From Bradyrhizobium australiense (lineage in GTDB: Bacteria; Pseudomonadota; Alphaproteobacteria; Rhizobiales; Xanthobacteraceae), in NCBI RefSeq assembly GCF_013114825.1, contig NZ_JAAVLX010000009.1:62001-126000 (forward strand): a stretch of DNA of 64,000 nucleotides, in the 5' to 3' direction. The position numbers and the translations under genes were made by a program. Below are positions 34,562 through 45,005 of this stretch, piece by piece (position 1 is the stretch's first letter; each line of letters opens with the position of its first letter). The notes beneath the pieces are model-generated. The model worked only from the letters and a program-made list of their open reading frames with translations, was not told the DNA's origin and did not search any database.

Positions 34562-34774
34562 TGAGCAAACCGCGACGTAAATCGAAGCCTCGCGGCCTGC
34601 GTGGTGCCGGCGATCGGCTGTTCTGCCGCGCTCGTTGTCAGGGCAGGCGTACCGGCTAGTTTACGGGGCATTTTTATTTGATGCTCACAAGTCCGAATTG
34701 GCCCAGGTCGATGCCGACGACCTCTCGATTGGACCTCGCTTCCAATTCGCGGACAGCCGTGCGAGGCCGCGTGC

Positions 34775-35180
34775 AGCGCCTCGATCGCCTTGCTCCAGGC
34801 GCAGAGGTCTGGACGCACGCCGAGCGCTTCCCAGCTCCCTGGTATCGAGACGCAGGCCGGCGCGCACTTCGTCGATGATCAATGCGGCGTCAGCCGCGTC
34901 GCATGCCGCCCGCGGCTGCCGCCAGTTCCCTCGTCGGCAGTTCGAGATCACGCCCCCATGTCATGGCGGAAGGCTGTCACCAGAATCGCAGCGAGATCCC
35001 CTGCCCGCTTCCTCGACCGCCGCCCGCAGGCTTTGCACATCATTGTACTCGAAGTGCACAAGATGCGCGCGGTCCTCGGCGGTCACGCCCGCAATGCTCG
35101 GCGAGCACCATGGCAGCGCGCTGTGATAGCTGCCACGCGCGACCAGCACCTTGCGGCGTCCGGTGCCGGCGCAGGTTCCC
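34775..35180 (-). pseudogene. Class III aminotransferase (glutamate-1-semialdehyde aminomutase-like) remnant
   Basis: Minus-strand pieces in several frames read TGRRKVLVARGSYHSALPWC, then SPSIAGVTAEDRAHLVHFEY, then AADAALIIDEVRAGLRLDTR and VRPDLCAWSKAI. The last is the PLP-lysine segment of class III aminotransferases related to glutamate-1-semialdehyde aminomutase. The N-terminal third and everything past the lysine are lost. The remnant's right end runs into the start of the DsbA gene on the other strand. Confidence 0.65.
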
Positions 35181-35784
35181 GGCAAGCGGTGCCTTCTCGC
35201 TCGCCTTTGCGGGCTCCGCGTTGGCGCAAAGCGCGATTGCCGCCGACGTCGCCAAACCGGTATCCCTCCCCGACATCGCCATCGGATCCGCGAAGGCGCC
35301 GGTGACCATCACCGAATATTCTTCGATGAGCTGTCCGCATTGCGCGGCTTTCGGCCAGAATGTCTTTCCGATGCTGCGTTCGAAATTTATCGACACCGGC
35401 AAGGTACGCTTCGTATTCCGCGAATTTCCGCTCGACATCAAGGCCGCCGCAGCTTCGATACTGGCGCGCTGCGCCGGCAAGGGCGATTCCGAAAAATACC
35501 TCAGCGCAGTCGAGACCCTGTTCAAACTGCAGGAACGCCTGATGGCGAAGGCCAAGGATATGCTGATCTATGTCGGCAAACTGCACGGAATGACCGAGCA
35601 GGAAGTCGAGGCCTGCGAGCAAGATCAGGCACAATTCGACAAGCTTACCGCCGACCAGCAATACGCCTATAAGGAATTGAAGGTCACATCGACGCCGACA
35701 TTCTTTCTCAACGGAGTGCGGCTGCACGGCGCGATGTCGTTCGAGGAGCTGGAAGCACGGCTCAAGCCGCTGTTGAAGAAGTAA
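35110..35784 (+). CDS. DsbA-family thiol-disulfide protein with altered N-terminus
   Basis: The thioredoxin-like core is intact: APVTITEYSSMSCPHCAAFG holds the CPHC active site, followed by GKVRFVFREFPLD and the cis-Pro segment VTSTPTFFLNGV. It is probably a periplasmic oxidase or reductase of protein thiols. The native start is not visible. Bases 35110-35165 are antisense to the aminotransferase remnant, so the in-frame start MAARCDSCHARPAPCGV is a chimera fused to the surviving leader part SGAFSLAFAGSALAQ. Whether the hybrid leader still exports the protein is unclear; it may be a pseudogene. Confidence 0.65.
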   Translation: MAARCDSCHARPAPCGVRCRRRFPASGAFSLAFAGSALAQSAIAADVAKPVSLPDIAIGSAKAPVTITEYSSMSCPHCAAFGQNVFPMLRSKFIDTGKVRFVFREFPLDIKAAAASILARCAGKGDSEKYLSAVETLFKLQERLMAKAKDMLIYVGKLHGMTEQEVEACEQDQAQFDKLTADQQYAYKELKVTSTPTFFLNGVRLHGAMSFEELEARLKPLLKK

Positions 35785-35868
35785 CGGCCGCAGGCGGTCG
35801 CAATAGCTCTTGTCCGGCGTCGCCGCCTCGCCGATGATGGCTCCAACAAACATATTGGGGAGACCGCC

Positions 35869-36837
35869 ATGGCCGCGGCTTTGCGGGTATTGTTGGCAGC
35901 CGCGTGGCTGCTGTCCGGCGTCGTGGCGCCATTGGCGCAAAACTATCCGAGCAGACCGGTGCGCGTCGTGGTCGGCTTTCCCGCCGGAGGACCCACCGAT
36001 GCCATCGCCCGGATCGTGGCGCAGAAGCTCTCCGACAATCTCGGCCAGCAGTTCTTCGTCGAGAACATCGGCGGCGCCGGCGGTAATACCGCGGCAGGCC
36101 AGGTCGCGCGCGCGACGCCGGATGGCTACACTATCATGGCGATCAGCACCGGTTTCGTCGTCAATCCCAGCCTCTATGCCAAGGTGCCATATGATCCGGT
36201 CAAGGATTTCGCGCCGGTGACGCTGGTCGCGGTTTCTCCGAATGTCGTGGTGGTCAACCCGCAGGTGCCGGCCAAAACGCTGCCGGAACTGGTGCAGCTC
36301 GTCAGGGACAATCCCGCCAAATACAGTTTTGCCGGCCCCGGCGTCGGATCGACACCGCATCTGGGCGGCGAGCTGTTCCGGCTGGCTTTCAAGCTGGACT
36401 TGGTCCACGTCCCTTTCACGGGCGCTGCCCCGGCCATTCAGGCGACGGTCGGAGGGCACACGCCGATTGCCTTTACAGCGCTGCCGCCGGCTCTCTCGGC
36501 GGTGCAGAGCGGACAATTGCGCGCGCTCGGCGTGGCTTCGAGCGAACGGGCCGCAGGCCTGCCCGACGTGCCGACCTTCGCCGAACAGGGCGTGAAGGAT
36601 CAGGAGGCCGATACGCTCACCGGGATCGTCGCCCCCGCAGGGACACCGCAAGAAATCGTCGATTTGCTCTACCGCGAGATCGCCAGGATCGTCGCACAGC
36701 CGGATGTGAAGGAGCGTCTCACCGTGCTCGGCTTCAAGCCGGTCGCGAACACGCCAGACCAGTTCGGCGCGCGCATCAAGTTGGAGATAGATAAATGGGG
36801 CAAAGTGGTGCGCGATGCTAAGCTAAGGATCGAGTAG
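35869..36837 (+). CDS. Bug-family (TctC) solute-binding protein
   Basis: 322 residues with a signal peptide (ALRVLLAAAWLLSGVVAPLA). The mature start is NYPSRPVRVVVGFPAGGPTD, with NIGGAGGNTAAGQVARATPD next, both diagnostic of Bug/TctC periplasmic receptors. Such proteins bind carboxylates for tripartite tricarboxylate transporters, but rhizobial genomes carry many orphan copies and no tctAB genes are here. The ligand is unknown. GGGGAG lies 6 bases before the ATG. Confidence 0.88.
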   Translation: MAAALRVLLAAAWLLSGVVAPLAQNYPSRPVRVVVGFPAGGPTDAIARIVAQKLSDNLGQQFFVENIGGAGGNTAAGQVARATPDGYTIMAISTGFVVNPSLYAKVPYDPVKDFAPVTLVAVSPNVVVVNPQVPAKTLPELVQLVRDNPAKYSFAGPGVGSTPHLGGELFRLAFKLDLVHVPFTGAAPAIQATVGGHTPIAFTALPPALSAVQSGQLRALGVASSERAAGLPDVPTFAEQGVKDQEADTLTGIVAPAGTPQEIVDLLYREIARIVAQPDVKERLTVLGFKPVANTPDQFGARIKLEIDKWGKVVRDAKLRIE

Positions 36838-36842
36838 AACGC

Positions 36843-37136
36843 CTATCGTCCGTCTCCGCATTGCGATTCTTCCGCAACATCGGCATTCGCGATCTTGATG
36901 AAGGTCAGGCCGACACGATTCTTCTGGATCCATGCTACCCGGCATTCATGCACAATCGAGGGATCCTTGGCCATCACCAGACGAAAATGCCGCGGGACGA
37001 AGGCCTGGTTGTCGACATCGATTGCCGCGCCCTCGCGCGAGATGTTCCGCACCACGCAGCGCATCACGGAACCGCCCGACGAAACATAGGCAGGCTCCTC
37101 CATCTCCGTTCGCGGAAATTTTCGCCTCTCTTCCAT
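36843..37136 (-). CDS. PilZ-domain protein (97 aa)
   Basis: A stand-alone PilZ domain: EERRKFPRTEMEEPAYVSSG, then VRNISREGAAIDVDN, then WIQKNRVGLTFI. The motifs RxxxR (RRKFPR) and D/NxSxxG (NISREG) needed for cyclic-di-GMP binding are present. It probably acts as a small c-di-GMP effector. It converges with the Bug gene, whose stop is 6 bases away. Confidence 0.85.
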   Translation of the reverse strand: MEERRKFPRTEMEEPAYVSSGGSVMRCVVRNISREGAAIDVDNQAFVPRHFRLVMAKDPSIVHECRVAWIQKNRVGLTFIKIANADVAEESQCGDGR

Positions 37137-37439
37137 TCCGTCCGTCCCGCCTCGGATCGATTCCGGCCAAGCCGCAAGGCTAGCGCAAAACCTTAAACAA
37201 AGTCGGACACGTGTGCCGCAGCGTTCGCCGAACGGCCGGAACAGGCGTCGTCAGCCGACGGGTTAAAATCGTTTCACGCAGTCCACGCGATTGCCGCGCC
37301 CCATTGTGCAGAGCGGCACGAAATCCCAAATCGCATATTCGCAGATATGCTCCGCCTCGCTATGGACTTGCCGATCGCGACGATGGCGCGATAGCCTTAT
37401 CCACTGATAACTGGCACGCGAACGCGATAACCGGCGGGC

Positions 37440-38642
37440 ATGGCCTTGGATACACTGATTGCAAACTCTGCCGATCTCGCGGGCGACCAGTCAGTAATCG
37501 CCCGGGCCGAGGCCATACGTGCTGACGTCGCGGCAGTTTCCGACGATATCGAGACCGCGCGCCGGCTCCCGCCCGTACTGCTCGACAAGCTGCATGACGC
37601 GCAATTGTTTCGTCTGTTGCTGCCTCGCTCAACCAACGGGATCGAGACCGATCCGGTGACTTTTTTTCACGTCATCGAAACCATTGCCAAAGCCGATGCT
37701 TCCACCGCCTGGTGCCTCAGCCAGGCCGGTGGTTGCGCGATGTCGGCGGCCTATCTCGATCTGCCAGTGGCGCAGGCGATATTCGGCGATCCGCGCGCGG
37801 TATTGGCATGGGGGCCCGGCCCCAAGGTTCGCGCGGTCGAATGCGAAGGCGGCTACAGGGTAACCGGCGTATGGTCCTTTGCATCTGGCGGCCGACATGC
37901 GACCTGGCTCGGCGCGCACTGCCCGATTTACGCCGCCGACGGTTCGCGCAGATACGACGCCAATGGAGCTCCGCTCGAGCGCACCATGCTGGTACGCGCT
38001 GAAGACGTCGAGTGGACCGACATCTGGAATACCGTGGGCTTGCGCGGCACCGCCAGCGATCAGTTCGCGCTCAACGACTTCTTCGTGCGCGCGGACCATT
38101 CGATTACGCGTGAGTTCGACCGGGAATGCCGCGAGCGCGGCCCGCTCTACCGCATGAGCAACCACACCTGCTATCAGGTCGGCTTTGCCGGTGTCGCCTG
38201 CGGCATCGCCCGCACCGCCCTCGACAACTTCGTCGATACAATGCGCAACAAGGTGCCGCGTGGCGCGAAGATTTCCTTGCGGGACAATGCCGTGGTCCAG
38301 TGCAACCTCGCCCAGGCGGAAGTCAATCTCCGGGCCGCGCGGGGCTACGTGTTGCAATCGATGGCCGACACCTGGAAGGATCTCACCGCGGGCGCCACCA
38401 TCACGGTCGCGCAGCGCATGAACATCCGGATGGCCTCGACCCATGCCATCCACAAGGCGCGCGAGGCGGTCGACTTTGCCTACAATGCCGCAGGCGCCAC
38501 GGCGATCTTCGAGAACCATCCGCTGGAGCGCCGGTTCCGCGACATCCATACCGTGACCCAGCAGTTGCAAGGCCAGCTCAGGCATTTTGAGACCGTCGGC
38601 GCCTGGATGATGGGTGTCGATACGGACCTCAGCTTTGTTTAG
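37440..38642 (+). CDS. Acyl-CoA dehydrogenase-like flavoprotein (group D monooxygenase type)
   Basis: 400 residues of the acyl-CoA dehydrogenase fold: RLPPVLLDKLHDAQLFRLLL near the N-terminus, KADASTAWCLSQAGGCAMSA, GYRVTGVWSFASGG, and the FAD-binding NTVGLRGTASDQFALNDFFV. The C-terminal helices include STHAIHKAREAVDFAYNAAG. The lack of an obvious catalytic glutamate and the FASGG motif place it nearer the flavin-dependent hydroxylases (HsaA/HpaB-like or DszC-like). The substrate is unknown. A glyoxalase-fold gene follows after 11 bases, typical of aromatic degradation operons. Confidence 0.82.
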   Translation: MALDTLIANSADLAGDQSVIARAEAIRADVAAVSDDIETARRLPPVLLDKLHDAQLFRLLLPRSTNGIETDPVTFFHVIETIAKADASTAWCLSQAGGCAMSAAYLDLPVAQAIFGDPRAVLAWGPGPKVRAVECEGGYRVTGVWSFASGGRHATWLGAHCPIYAADGSRRYDANGAPLERTMLVRAEDVEWTDIWNTVGLRGTASDQFALNDFFVRADHSITREFDRECRERGPLYRMSNHTCYQVGFAGVACGIARTALDNFVDTMRNKVPRGAKISLRDNAVVQCNLAQAEVNLRAARGYVLQSMADTWKDLTAGATITVAQRMNIRMASTHAIHKAREAVDFAYNAAGATAIFENHPLERRFRDIHTVTQQLQGQLRHFETVGAWMMGVDTDLSFV

Positions 38643-38653
38643 GGAGAGCGACC

Positions 38654-39054
38654 ATGGGACTTGGCGGACTACAGCACTACACCATGGAGCCCGCCGATCT
38701 CGAGCGCACCGAGGATTTCTATTGCGATGTGCTCGGGCTGGAGAATGGCGACCGGCCGCCGCTCGATTGTCCCGGCTATTGGCTCTATTCCGGCGGAACG
38801 GCCACGGTGCACCTGATGGGCAGACGGAAGCCGCGCGAGGGCATCGTCGTCCGCGGCACCGAGAAGAAGTATGAAGATACCGGCCGGCTTGACATATCGC
38901 CTTTGCCGCCACCGATGTCGAGGGCATGCGCCGGCGCCTGCAGTCGAAAGGCGTCAAATTCCGCGAAAGCATCGTGCCGCGCACCGGCGATACCCAGTTC
39001 TTCCTCCATGATCCCGATGGCGTCGGCGTCGAACTGAACTTTCGGAAAGCTTAG
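38654..39054 (+). pseudogene. Glyoxalase/VOC-fold gene with one-base frameshift
   Basis: The first part reads LQHYTMEPADLERTEDFYCD, then VLGLENGDRPP, a typical VOC start. Near 38892 GACATATCGCC lacks one C compared with the expected Asp-His-Ile-Ala. In the other frame the rest is intact: IAFAATDVEGMRRRLQSKGV, then FRESIVPRTG, FFLHDPDGVGVELNF and TAG at 39054. Metal ligands His8, the lost His and Glu remain recognisable. One added base would restore a 133-residue enzyme, so a sequencing error is a real possibility. Confidence 0.75.
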
Positions 39055-39335
39055 CCCTTGCGGCGCATGCCCGACCTCGATCGCCTGCGTCCAGACCGAC
39101 CGCGATGCTGCGACGCCGGGACGCACATGATGTTGCGGAGCAACACCGCCCGTCAAAGAATGAAGTTCCCGACAACGCCGCAAGTCAGTCACGACTAAGG
39201 CGCGAGTTCGTCCGGTTTTCTTCATCATTGCAATGAGATTGGAGGAGCCGCGCCGCTGCGGCAGAATAGCCGGGTGCCGCGCCTTTCCACCTACCCCAGG
39301 GCATGCGTGCCCGGCTATTCGTCCAGCCGATCCGC

Positions 39336-40085
39336 CTAATCGAGCCCACGCTCGTGGCTCAGGTTGACCATTTCCTGAATGAAGACCGCCTTTTGCTTGT
39401 CGTTCAGGCTGGCAAACAGCGGCTCGGCGGCATCGGCCACGTTGCGCTGATCGACGGCGCGATCATTGAGAAATTGGGCCTCATTGCGCATCTGCTCGAT
39501 GATGTCGTCGGGAGGATCGCGCTTGGCGCGCGCAACACGCAGGTTGAGCCGGTCGGCGCCGTTATGACCGAGATAGTGCATCGCACTGTTGAACGCAGCC
39601 CAGTGCTTCTCCTGCTCGGGCGTGAGATCTAGCTCCTTCTTGATCCGCTCGATATTGGCGTCGCTGTTGGCGACGATCTGTTCGGCCGTCAGTTGCGGCG
39701 CACCGGCCTGGGTCAGGACGGCCGGTTGCTGTTGCTGCTGCTTCGCAGTCTTGGTCGCCTTGGTCCCCTTGGACGGCTTCGACGTTTCACCCTGCTTGGA
39801 TGCCTCGCCTTGCTTGGCATCCTTTGTCGCAGGTACCTGTCCGCCCTTGTTATTGTTGCCCCCGGTCAGAACGCCGGTGACACCCGTGACCACCCCGACG
39901 ACGCCGCCGATCGCTCCGCCCAGCACGCCGCCGACCGGCCCCGCAGCCTTGTTGCCCTCGCGCGCTCCTTGCTGCACGCCCTGCACCAACCCTTGCGCGT
40001 TCGCGGGCGCAGGCGCCTCAAAAGCCAGCATGGCGACGGCGCCAAGCGCAAAACGCATTCGTGCAATTTGCAAACGACGGATCAT
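39336..40085 (-). CDS. LTXXQ-motif (Spy/CpxP-like) periplasmic protein
   Basis: 249 residues. The signal peptide (MRFALGAVAMLAFEAPAPANA) is followed by a Gly-rich stretch (GVLGGAIGGVVGVVTGVTG), a Lys/Thr/Gln linker with five consecutive Gln, and a helical C-terminal domain with LTPEQEKHWAAF and FASLNDKQKAVFI. These are LTxxQ-type repeats of the Spy/CpxP chaperone family. It may act as an envelope-stress chaperone. GGAGACCC lies before the ATG. It stands alone. Confidence 0.78.
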   Translation of the reverse strand: MIRRLQIARMRFALGAVAMLAFEAPAPANAQGLVQGVQQGAREGNKAAGPVGGVLGGAIGGVVGVVTGVTGVLTGGNNNKGGQVPATKDAKQGEASKQGETSKPSKGTKATKTAKQQQQQPAVLTQAGAPQLTAEQIVANSDANIERIKKELDLTPEQEKHWAAFNSAMHYLGHNGADRLNLRVARAKRDPPDDIIEQMRNEAQFLNDRAVDQRNVADAAEPLFASLNDKQKAVFIQEMVNLSHERGLD

Positions 40086-40551
40086 TTATCGGGTCTCCAT
40101 AGCGATCGAGAAATTCGGCACGCGCAGTCGCTCTGGGCTGCCGAGAATCCTTCTCAGCCTAAACTATCGTTTCGGCCCCGAACTCGTCCACCGTTGCGCC
40201 GGCGGGTTCCACGACAGAAACATCTTTCGCAGCGAAGGAGTTACGCGCGCCACGGCTTGACCGCGGCGCAATCGCGCACCATCGCCACAGGAATCGAAAA
40301 CTAGAGTGTGCGGCGCAATATGCCCGCGCCCATTATTTACGATCCCAACGACTGGCATCGTCGCTCCGGCTGCCCGGAATTTCCACGCAACGTTAGTTCA
40401 ATGACGGCGGCCGCTCTGTTTTCTCGACAGATGCAAACAATTCTGGTCTGATCCAACTACTAAATCTTCGCTGGCCAGCCGTCTTTGCGGTCGACGTCAG
40501 ACGAGGACAAAAAACAAGAAGCAAAATCTGGCTCAGCAAAGAGGAAACGCC
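40086..40551. other. Intergenic interval upstream of ABC operon
   Basis: No gene is supported in these 466 bases. The ABC operon promoter should lie in the right-hand part. CAGCAAAGAGGAAACGCC immediately before 40552 includes the AGAGGA ribosome-binding site for the first gene. Confidence 0.4.
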
Positions 40552-41892
40552 ATGTCACGCAGGAAGCTTTCTCGCCGACAATTCGTTGCTGCGACAGCGC
40601 TATCATCCGCAGCCCTCATCACCGCGCCCTATGTGCGCGGCGCCTACGCCGCCGGCACGTTGTCGATCGGCCTCTGGGACCACTGGGTTCCTGGCGCCAA
40701 TAAGGCCTCAACCGATCTCGTCAATGAATGGGCCGAGAAGGAGAAGGTCGAAGTCAAGATCGACTACATCACCAGCAACGGCAGGAAGAACGAGATCACG
40801 ATCGCAGCCGAGGCGCAGGCCAAATCCGGGCACGACATCCTGGCAATGCCGACCTGGTGGCCGCACGCCCAAACCGAGCTGCTCGAGCCGATGAACGACG
40901 TCATGACGCCGCTGATTGCACAGAACGGCGCGGTCAACGACACCGTGAAATATCTCGGCCAACTCGATGGCAAATGGCATGCTGTGCCGTTCTGCATCGG
41001 CAGCCAGATCAAAGGGCCCTGCAGCCGCATCGACCTCATGAAGAAATTCGCCAATATCGACGTGCAAGAGATGTATCCGGCGGGCTCCCAGCCCAAAGCG
41101 GACAATTGGACGATGGAGACATTCCTGAAGGCCGCGGAAGCCTGCCACAAGGGCGGCGTTCCCTTCGGAATCGGCCTGGGCGAAACTTCGGACTCCGTCG
41201 ACACGGCAGGCGCGATCTTCCAGTCGTTCGGAGCGCAGCTTGTCGATGCCAAGGGCAACCTGACGGTCAAGACCGACGAGGTGCGGCAGGCGCTCGAATA
41301 CTACAAGAAACTGATCGCCTTCCTGCCGCCTGACGCCGGGGCATGGGACGATGCCTCAAACAACAGGTGGTTAGTGTCCGGCAAAGGTGCCTTGATCATG
41401 AACCCGCCGAGCGCATGGGCTGTCGCCAAGCGCGATGCGCCGCAGATCGCCGAACAGTGCTGGACGCACGGTTTTCCGAAGGGACCGAAGGGCCGCTTTG
41501 CACCGCATCTACCCTACTTTCTGGCGGTGTGGAACTTCTCCAAGAACAAGGCAGCCGCGAAGAGCCTCATTACGCACCTTTCGCAGCCGACCTCGATTGA
41601 GAAACTCGTTGCAGCCAGCGGCGGATACGACCTGCCGGCATACGAGAAACTCACGACGCTGAAGACCTGGGCCGAGGAAGCGCCGCCAAAGGGCACGCTC
41701 TATCACTACCCCAATCCGTACAACCATCAGATCTTGTCGATCGCTGCGTCGCCGGCCCCGCCGAAGGTGGCCCAGCAGATCTATGTGCAGGCCACGTTGA
41801 CCAAAATGTGCCTGCGCCACGGTCAGGGGGAAAAGATGGAAAGCACGCTAGCCTGGGCAGAAGGTGAGTGCGAAGGCTTCATGCGGAGTTGA
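40552..41892 (+). CDS. ABC transporter sugar-type solute-binding protein
   Basis: 446 residues of family 1 (MalE/UgpB-like) binding proteins. The twin-arginine leader SRRKLSRRQFVAATALSSAA sends it to the periplasm in folded form. Recognisable parts are LSIGLWDHWVPGANKASTDL, HDILAMPTWWPHAQTELLEP and KGALIMNPPSAWAVAK. The substrate cannot be read from sequence. It heads an operon with two permeases, an ATPase, a hydroxyacid dehydrogenase and an amidase. AGAGGA lies 7 bases before the ATG. Confidence 0.88.
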   Translation: MSRRKLSRRQFVAATALSSAALITAPYVRGAYAAGTLSIGLWDHWVPGANKASTDLVNEWAEKEKVEVKIDYITSNGRKNEITIAAEAQAKSGHDILAMPTWWPHAQTELLEPMNDVMTPLIAQNGAVNDTVKYLGQLDGKWHAVPFCIGSQIKGPCSRIDLMKKFANIDVQEMYPAGSQPKADNWTMETFLKAAEACHKGGVPFGIGLGETSDSVDTAGAIFQSFGAQLVDAKGNLTVKTDEVRQALEYYKKLIAFLPPDAGAWDDASNNRWLVSGKGALIMNPPSAWAVAKRDAPQIAEQCWTHGFPKGPKGRFAPHLPYFLAVWNFSKNKAAAKSLITHLSQPTSIEKLVAASGGYDLPAYEKLTTLKTWAEEAPPKGTLYHYPNPYNHQILSIAASPAPPKVAQQIYVQATLTKMCLRHGQGEKMESTLAWAEGECEGFMRS

Positions 41893-42020
41893 AGCGAAGG
41901 ATTTCGCCGCGGCGGCCATTCGAGTGCACCGCCGCGGCGCGGGTTCATTACTGCATCAGCACACCAGGGGGCCTGCAGGCGCGGGCTTCTCGGTGATACA
42001 TCCCGCGAGGACGATGCGTC

Positions 42021-42956
42021 ATGGTCGATGTCACATTTCAATCGAGTCGCGTTGCTGGTGCTGGGACGCGAAAGCGCACCAGTCTGCGAGCGGCGATGAA
42101 GCGAAAGTCCACTGCGGCTTTCCTGATGACCCTGCCACTTATTCTCCTGATCGCAATTCTGGTTCTTTATCCGGCTTTCTATTCGCTACATCTGGCAACC
42201 CTGAACAAGTCGATGCAGCGCTTCGTTGGTTTCGGCAATTTTGAGTTCCTGTTCAAGCGCCAGACATTTTGGCTGGTCGTACAGCAATCCTGCATCTTCG
42301 CGATCACGGCTGTGGCCTTCAAGGCGCTGATCGGCTTTATTGTCGCGCACTTTGTCCACAACATTCCGGCCAAGGGTCAACGCAAGTGGCGCGGAATGCT
42401 GCTGGTACCGTGGGTCATTCCGCCGGCGATGAGCACGCTCGCCTGGCTGTGGCTGTTCGACCCCTCCTACAGTGCCTTTAACTATACCCTTTCGTTCTTC
42501 GGCATCGGTCCAATCCCCTGGACCGGCGATGCGGCCTGGGCACGTTTTTCGGTCATCCTGGTCAACGTCTGGTTTGGTGCGCCATTCTTCATGATCATGT
42601 ACCTGGCCTCACTGAAGTCGGTGCCCGAGCAGCTTTATGAGGCGGCGGCGATCGACGGCGCCAATTGGTGGCAACGGATCTGGTACGTGACGCTGCCGAT
42701 GATGCGCAACATCATCGCGATCACGACGCTATTCTCGCTGATCGTGACCTTCGCGAACTTCGATATCGTCCGCATCCTGACCGCCGGTGGCCCGCTGGAT
42801 CATACGCATATCTTCGCGACCTGGGCCTTCCGCCTTGGCATCGAGGGCGGGGACATCCCGCTCGGCGCCAGTGTCTCGCTGTTCATGTTTCCGATACTTG
42901 CGATCGCGGCGATCTTCATCCTCCGTGACATCAACAAACGCGGGAATGAAGCCTGA
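42021..42956 (+). CDS. ABC transporter permease (MalF type)
   Basis: 311 residues with six predicted helices; the first is TLPLILLIAILVLYPAFYSL. The EAA loop that docks the ATPase reads EQLYEAAAIDGANWWQRIWY, near residue 205. A MalF-like N-terminal extension of about 30 residues is basic. GAGGA lies 10 bases before the ATG. Its TGA shares a base with the ATG of the next permease (TGATG). Confidence 0.88.
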   Translation: MVDVTFQSSRVAGAGTRKRTSLRAAMKRKSTAAFLMTLPLILLIAILVLYPAFYSLHLATLNKSMQRFVGFGNFEFLFKRQTFWLVVQQSCIFAITAVAFKALIGFIVAHFVHNIPAKGQRKWRGMLLVPWVIPPAMSTLAWLWLFDPSYSAFNYTLSFFGIGPIPWTGDAAWARFSVILVNVWFGAPFFMIMYLASLKSVPEQLYEAAAIDGANWWQRIWYVTLPMMRNIIAITTLFSLIVTFANFDIVRILTAGGPLDHTHIFATWAFRLGIEGGDIPLGASVSLFMFPILAIAAIFILRDINKRGNEA

Positions 42957-43870
42957 TGGCCAGTACAGTTGTAATCGACAAGGGTGCGCCAACCCGCAAA
43001 GTCAAATATGGCAGCATGAGCCGCGACCGGGCCTGGGCGCTGCGCTGGTCGTACTTCTTTCTTATCGTATTCGCGATCTTCTCGCTGGTACCGCCACTCT
43101 ATATGCTGATCACCTCGCTTAAGAGCAGCGCCGAGATTTCGGCGGCAACGAATCCTTGGTGGGTATTTCATCCGACGCTGTCGAACTACATCGAGCTTCT
43201 GACATCGAATCAATTCCTGACGTTCTTCTGGAACTCGGCGTGGGTATCGATCGTGGTGGTGACGATCACGATGCTGATAAGCGTGCCAGCGGCTTTCGCG
43301 CTGTCTCGCATGCGGTTCTGGGGGTCGGCGACGCTCGCGACCGGCGTGTTCCTGACCTACCTGATCCCAGATACGCTGTTGTTTCTGCCGCTCTTCAAGA
43401 TGTTTGCGGCGTTTGGCGATTGGACCGGGATTCCGCTGATCAACCGATGGTATGTGCTTCTGATCGTCTATCCGACGCTCACGGTGCCGTTCTGCACCTG
43501 GATCATGATCGGTTACTTCGCATCCATCCCCAAGGAGCTCGACGAGGCTGCCATCATCGATGGCGCGTCGTGGTTTCAGACGTTGACGCGCATCTTCATT
43601 CCAGTCGCGATGCCCGGTCTGATCGCGGCAACCATCTTCGCGTTCACCGTGTCATGGGCGCAATTCCTCTATCCGCTGGTGTTCACCACCTCCACTGACC
43701 AGCTGGTGCTGCCGGTCGGCATCATCACGACGCTTATCAAGGGCGACGTGTTCAATTGGGGACAGATCATGACTGGCGCCCTGCTCGGCGCGGCCCCGCC
43801 GCTCATTATCTACGCGTTCCTGATGGACTATTACATTGCCGGACTGACCGCCGGTGCGACAAAGGGTTGA
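42956..43870 (+). CDS. ABC transporter permease (MalG type)
   Basis: 304 residues with about six helices. The EAA loop is KELDEAAIIDGASWFQTLTR, followed by the usual IFIPVAMPGLIAATIFAFTV. The N-terminus, with SLVPPLYMLITSLKSS, is typical of the MalG/UgpE group. It is translationally coupled to the preceding permease and 4 bases from the ATPase gene. Confidence 0.88.
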   Translation: MASTVVIDKGAPTRKVKYGSMSRDRAWALRWSYFFLIVFAIFSLVPPLYMLITSLKSSAEISAATNPWWVFHPTLSNYIELLTSNQFLTFFWNSAWVSIVVVTITMLISVPAAFALSRMRFWGSATLATGVFLTYLIPDTLLFLPLFKMFAAFGDWTGIPLINRWYVLLIVYPTLTVPFCTWIMIGYFASIPKELDEAAIIDGASWFQTLTRIFIPVAMPGLIAATIFAFTVSWAQFLYPLVFTTSTDQLVLPVGIITTLIKGDVFNWGQIMTGALLGAAPPLIIYAFLMDYYIAGLTAGATKG

Positions 43871-43874
43871 TCTC

Positions 43875-44975
<1,101 letters not shown>

Positions 44976-45005
44976 CGGCGCAATTGTGAGACCCAAGGGC
45001 AGGAA

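Noticed and set aside
35083..36651. Long minus-strand frame over DsbA and the Bug gene
   Set aside because: Spans two plus-strand genes in antisense with no motif; codon pattern follows the opposite strand.
37629..38984. Long minus-strand frame over the acyl-CoA dehydrogenase-like gene
   Set aside because: Antisense to a gene with clear family motifs; its translation has no recognised motif.
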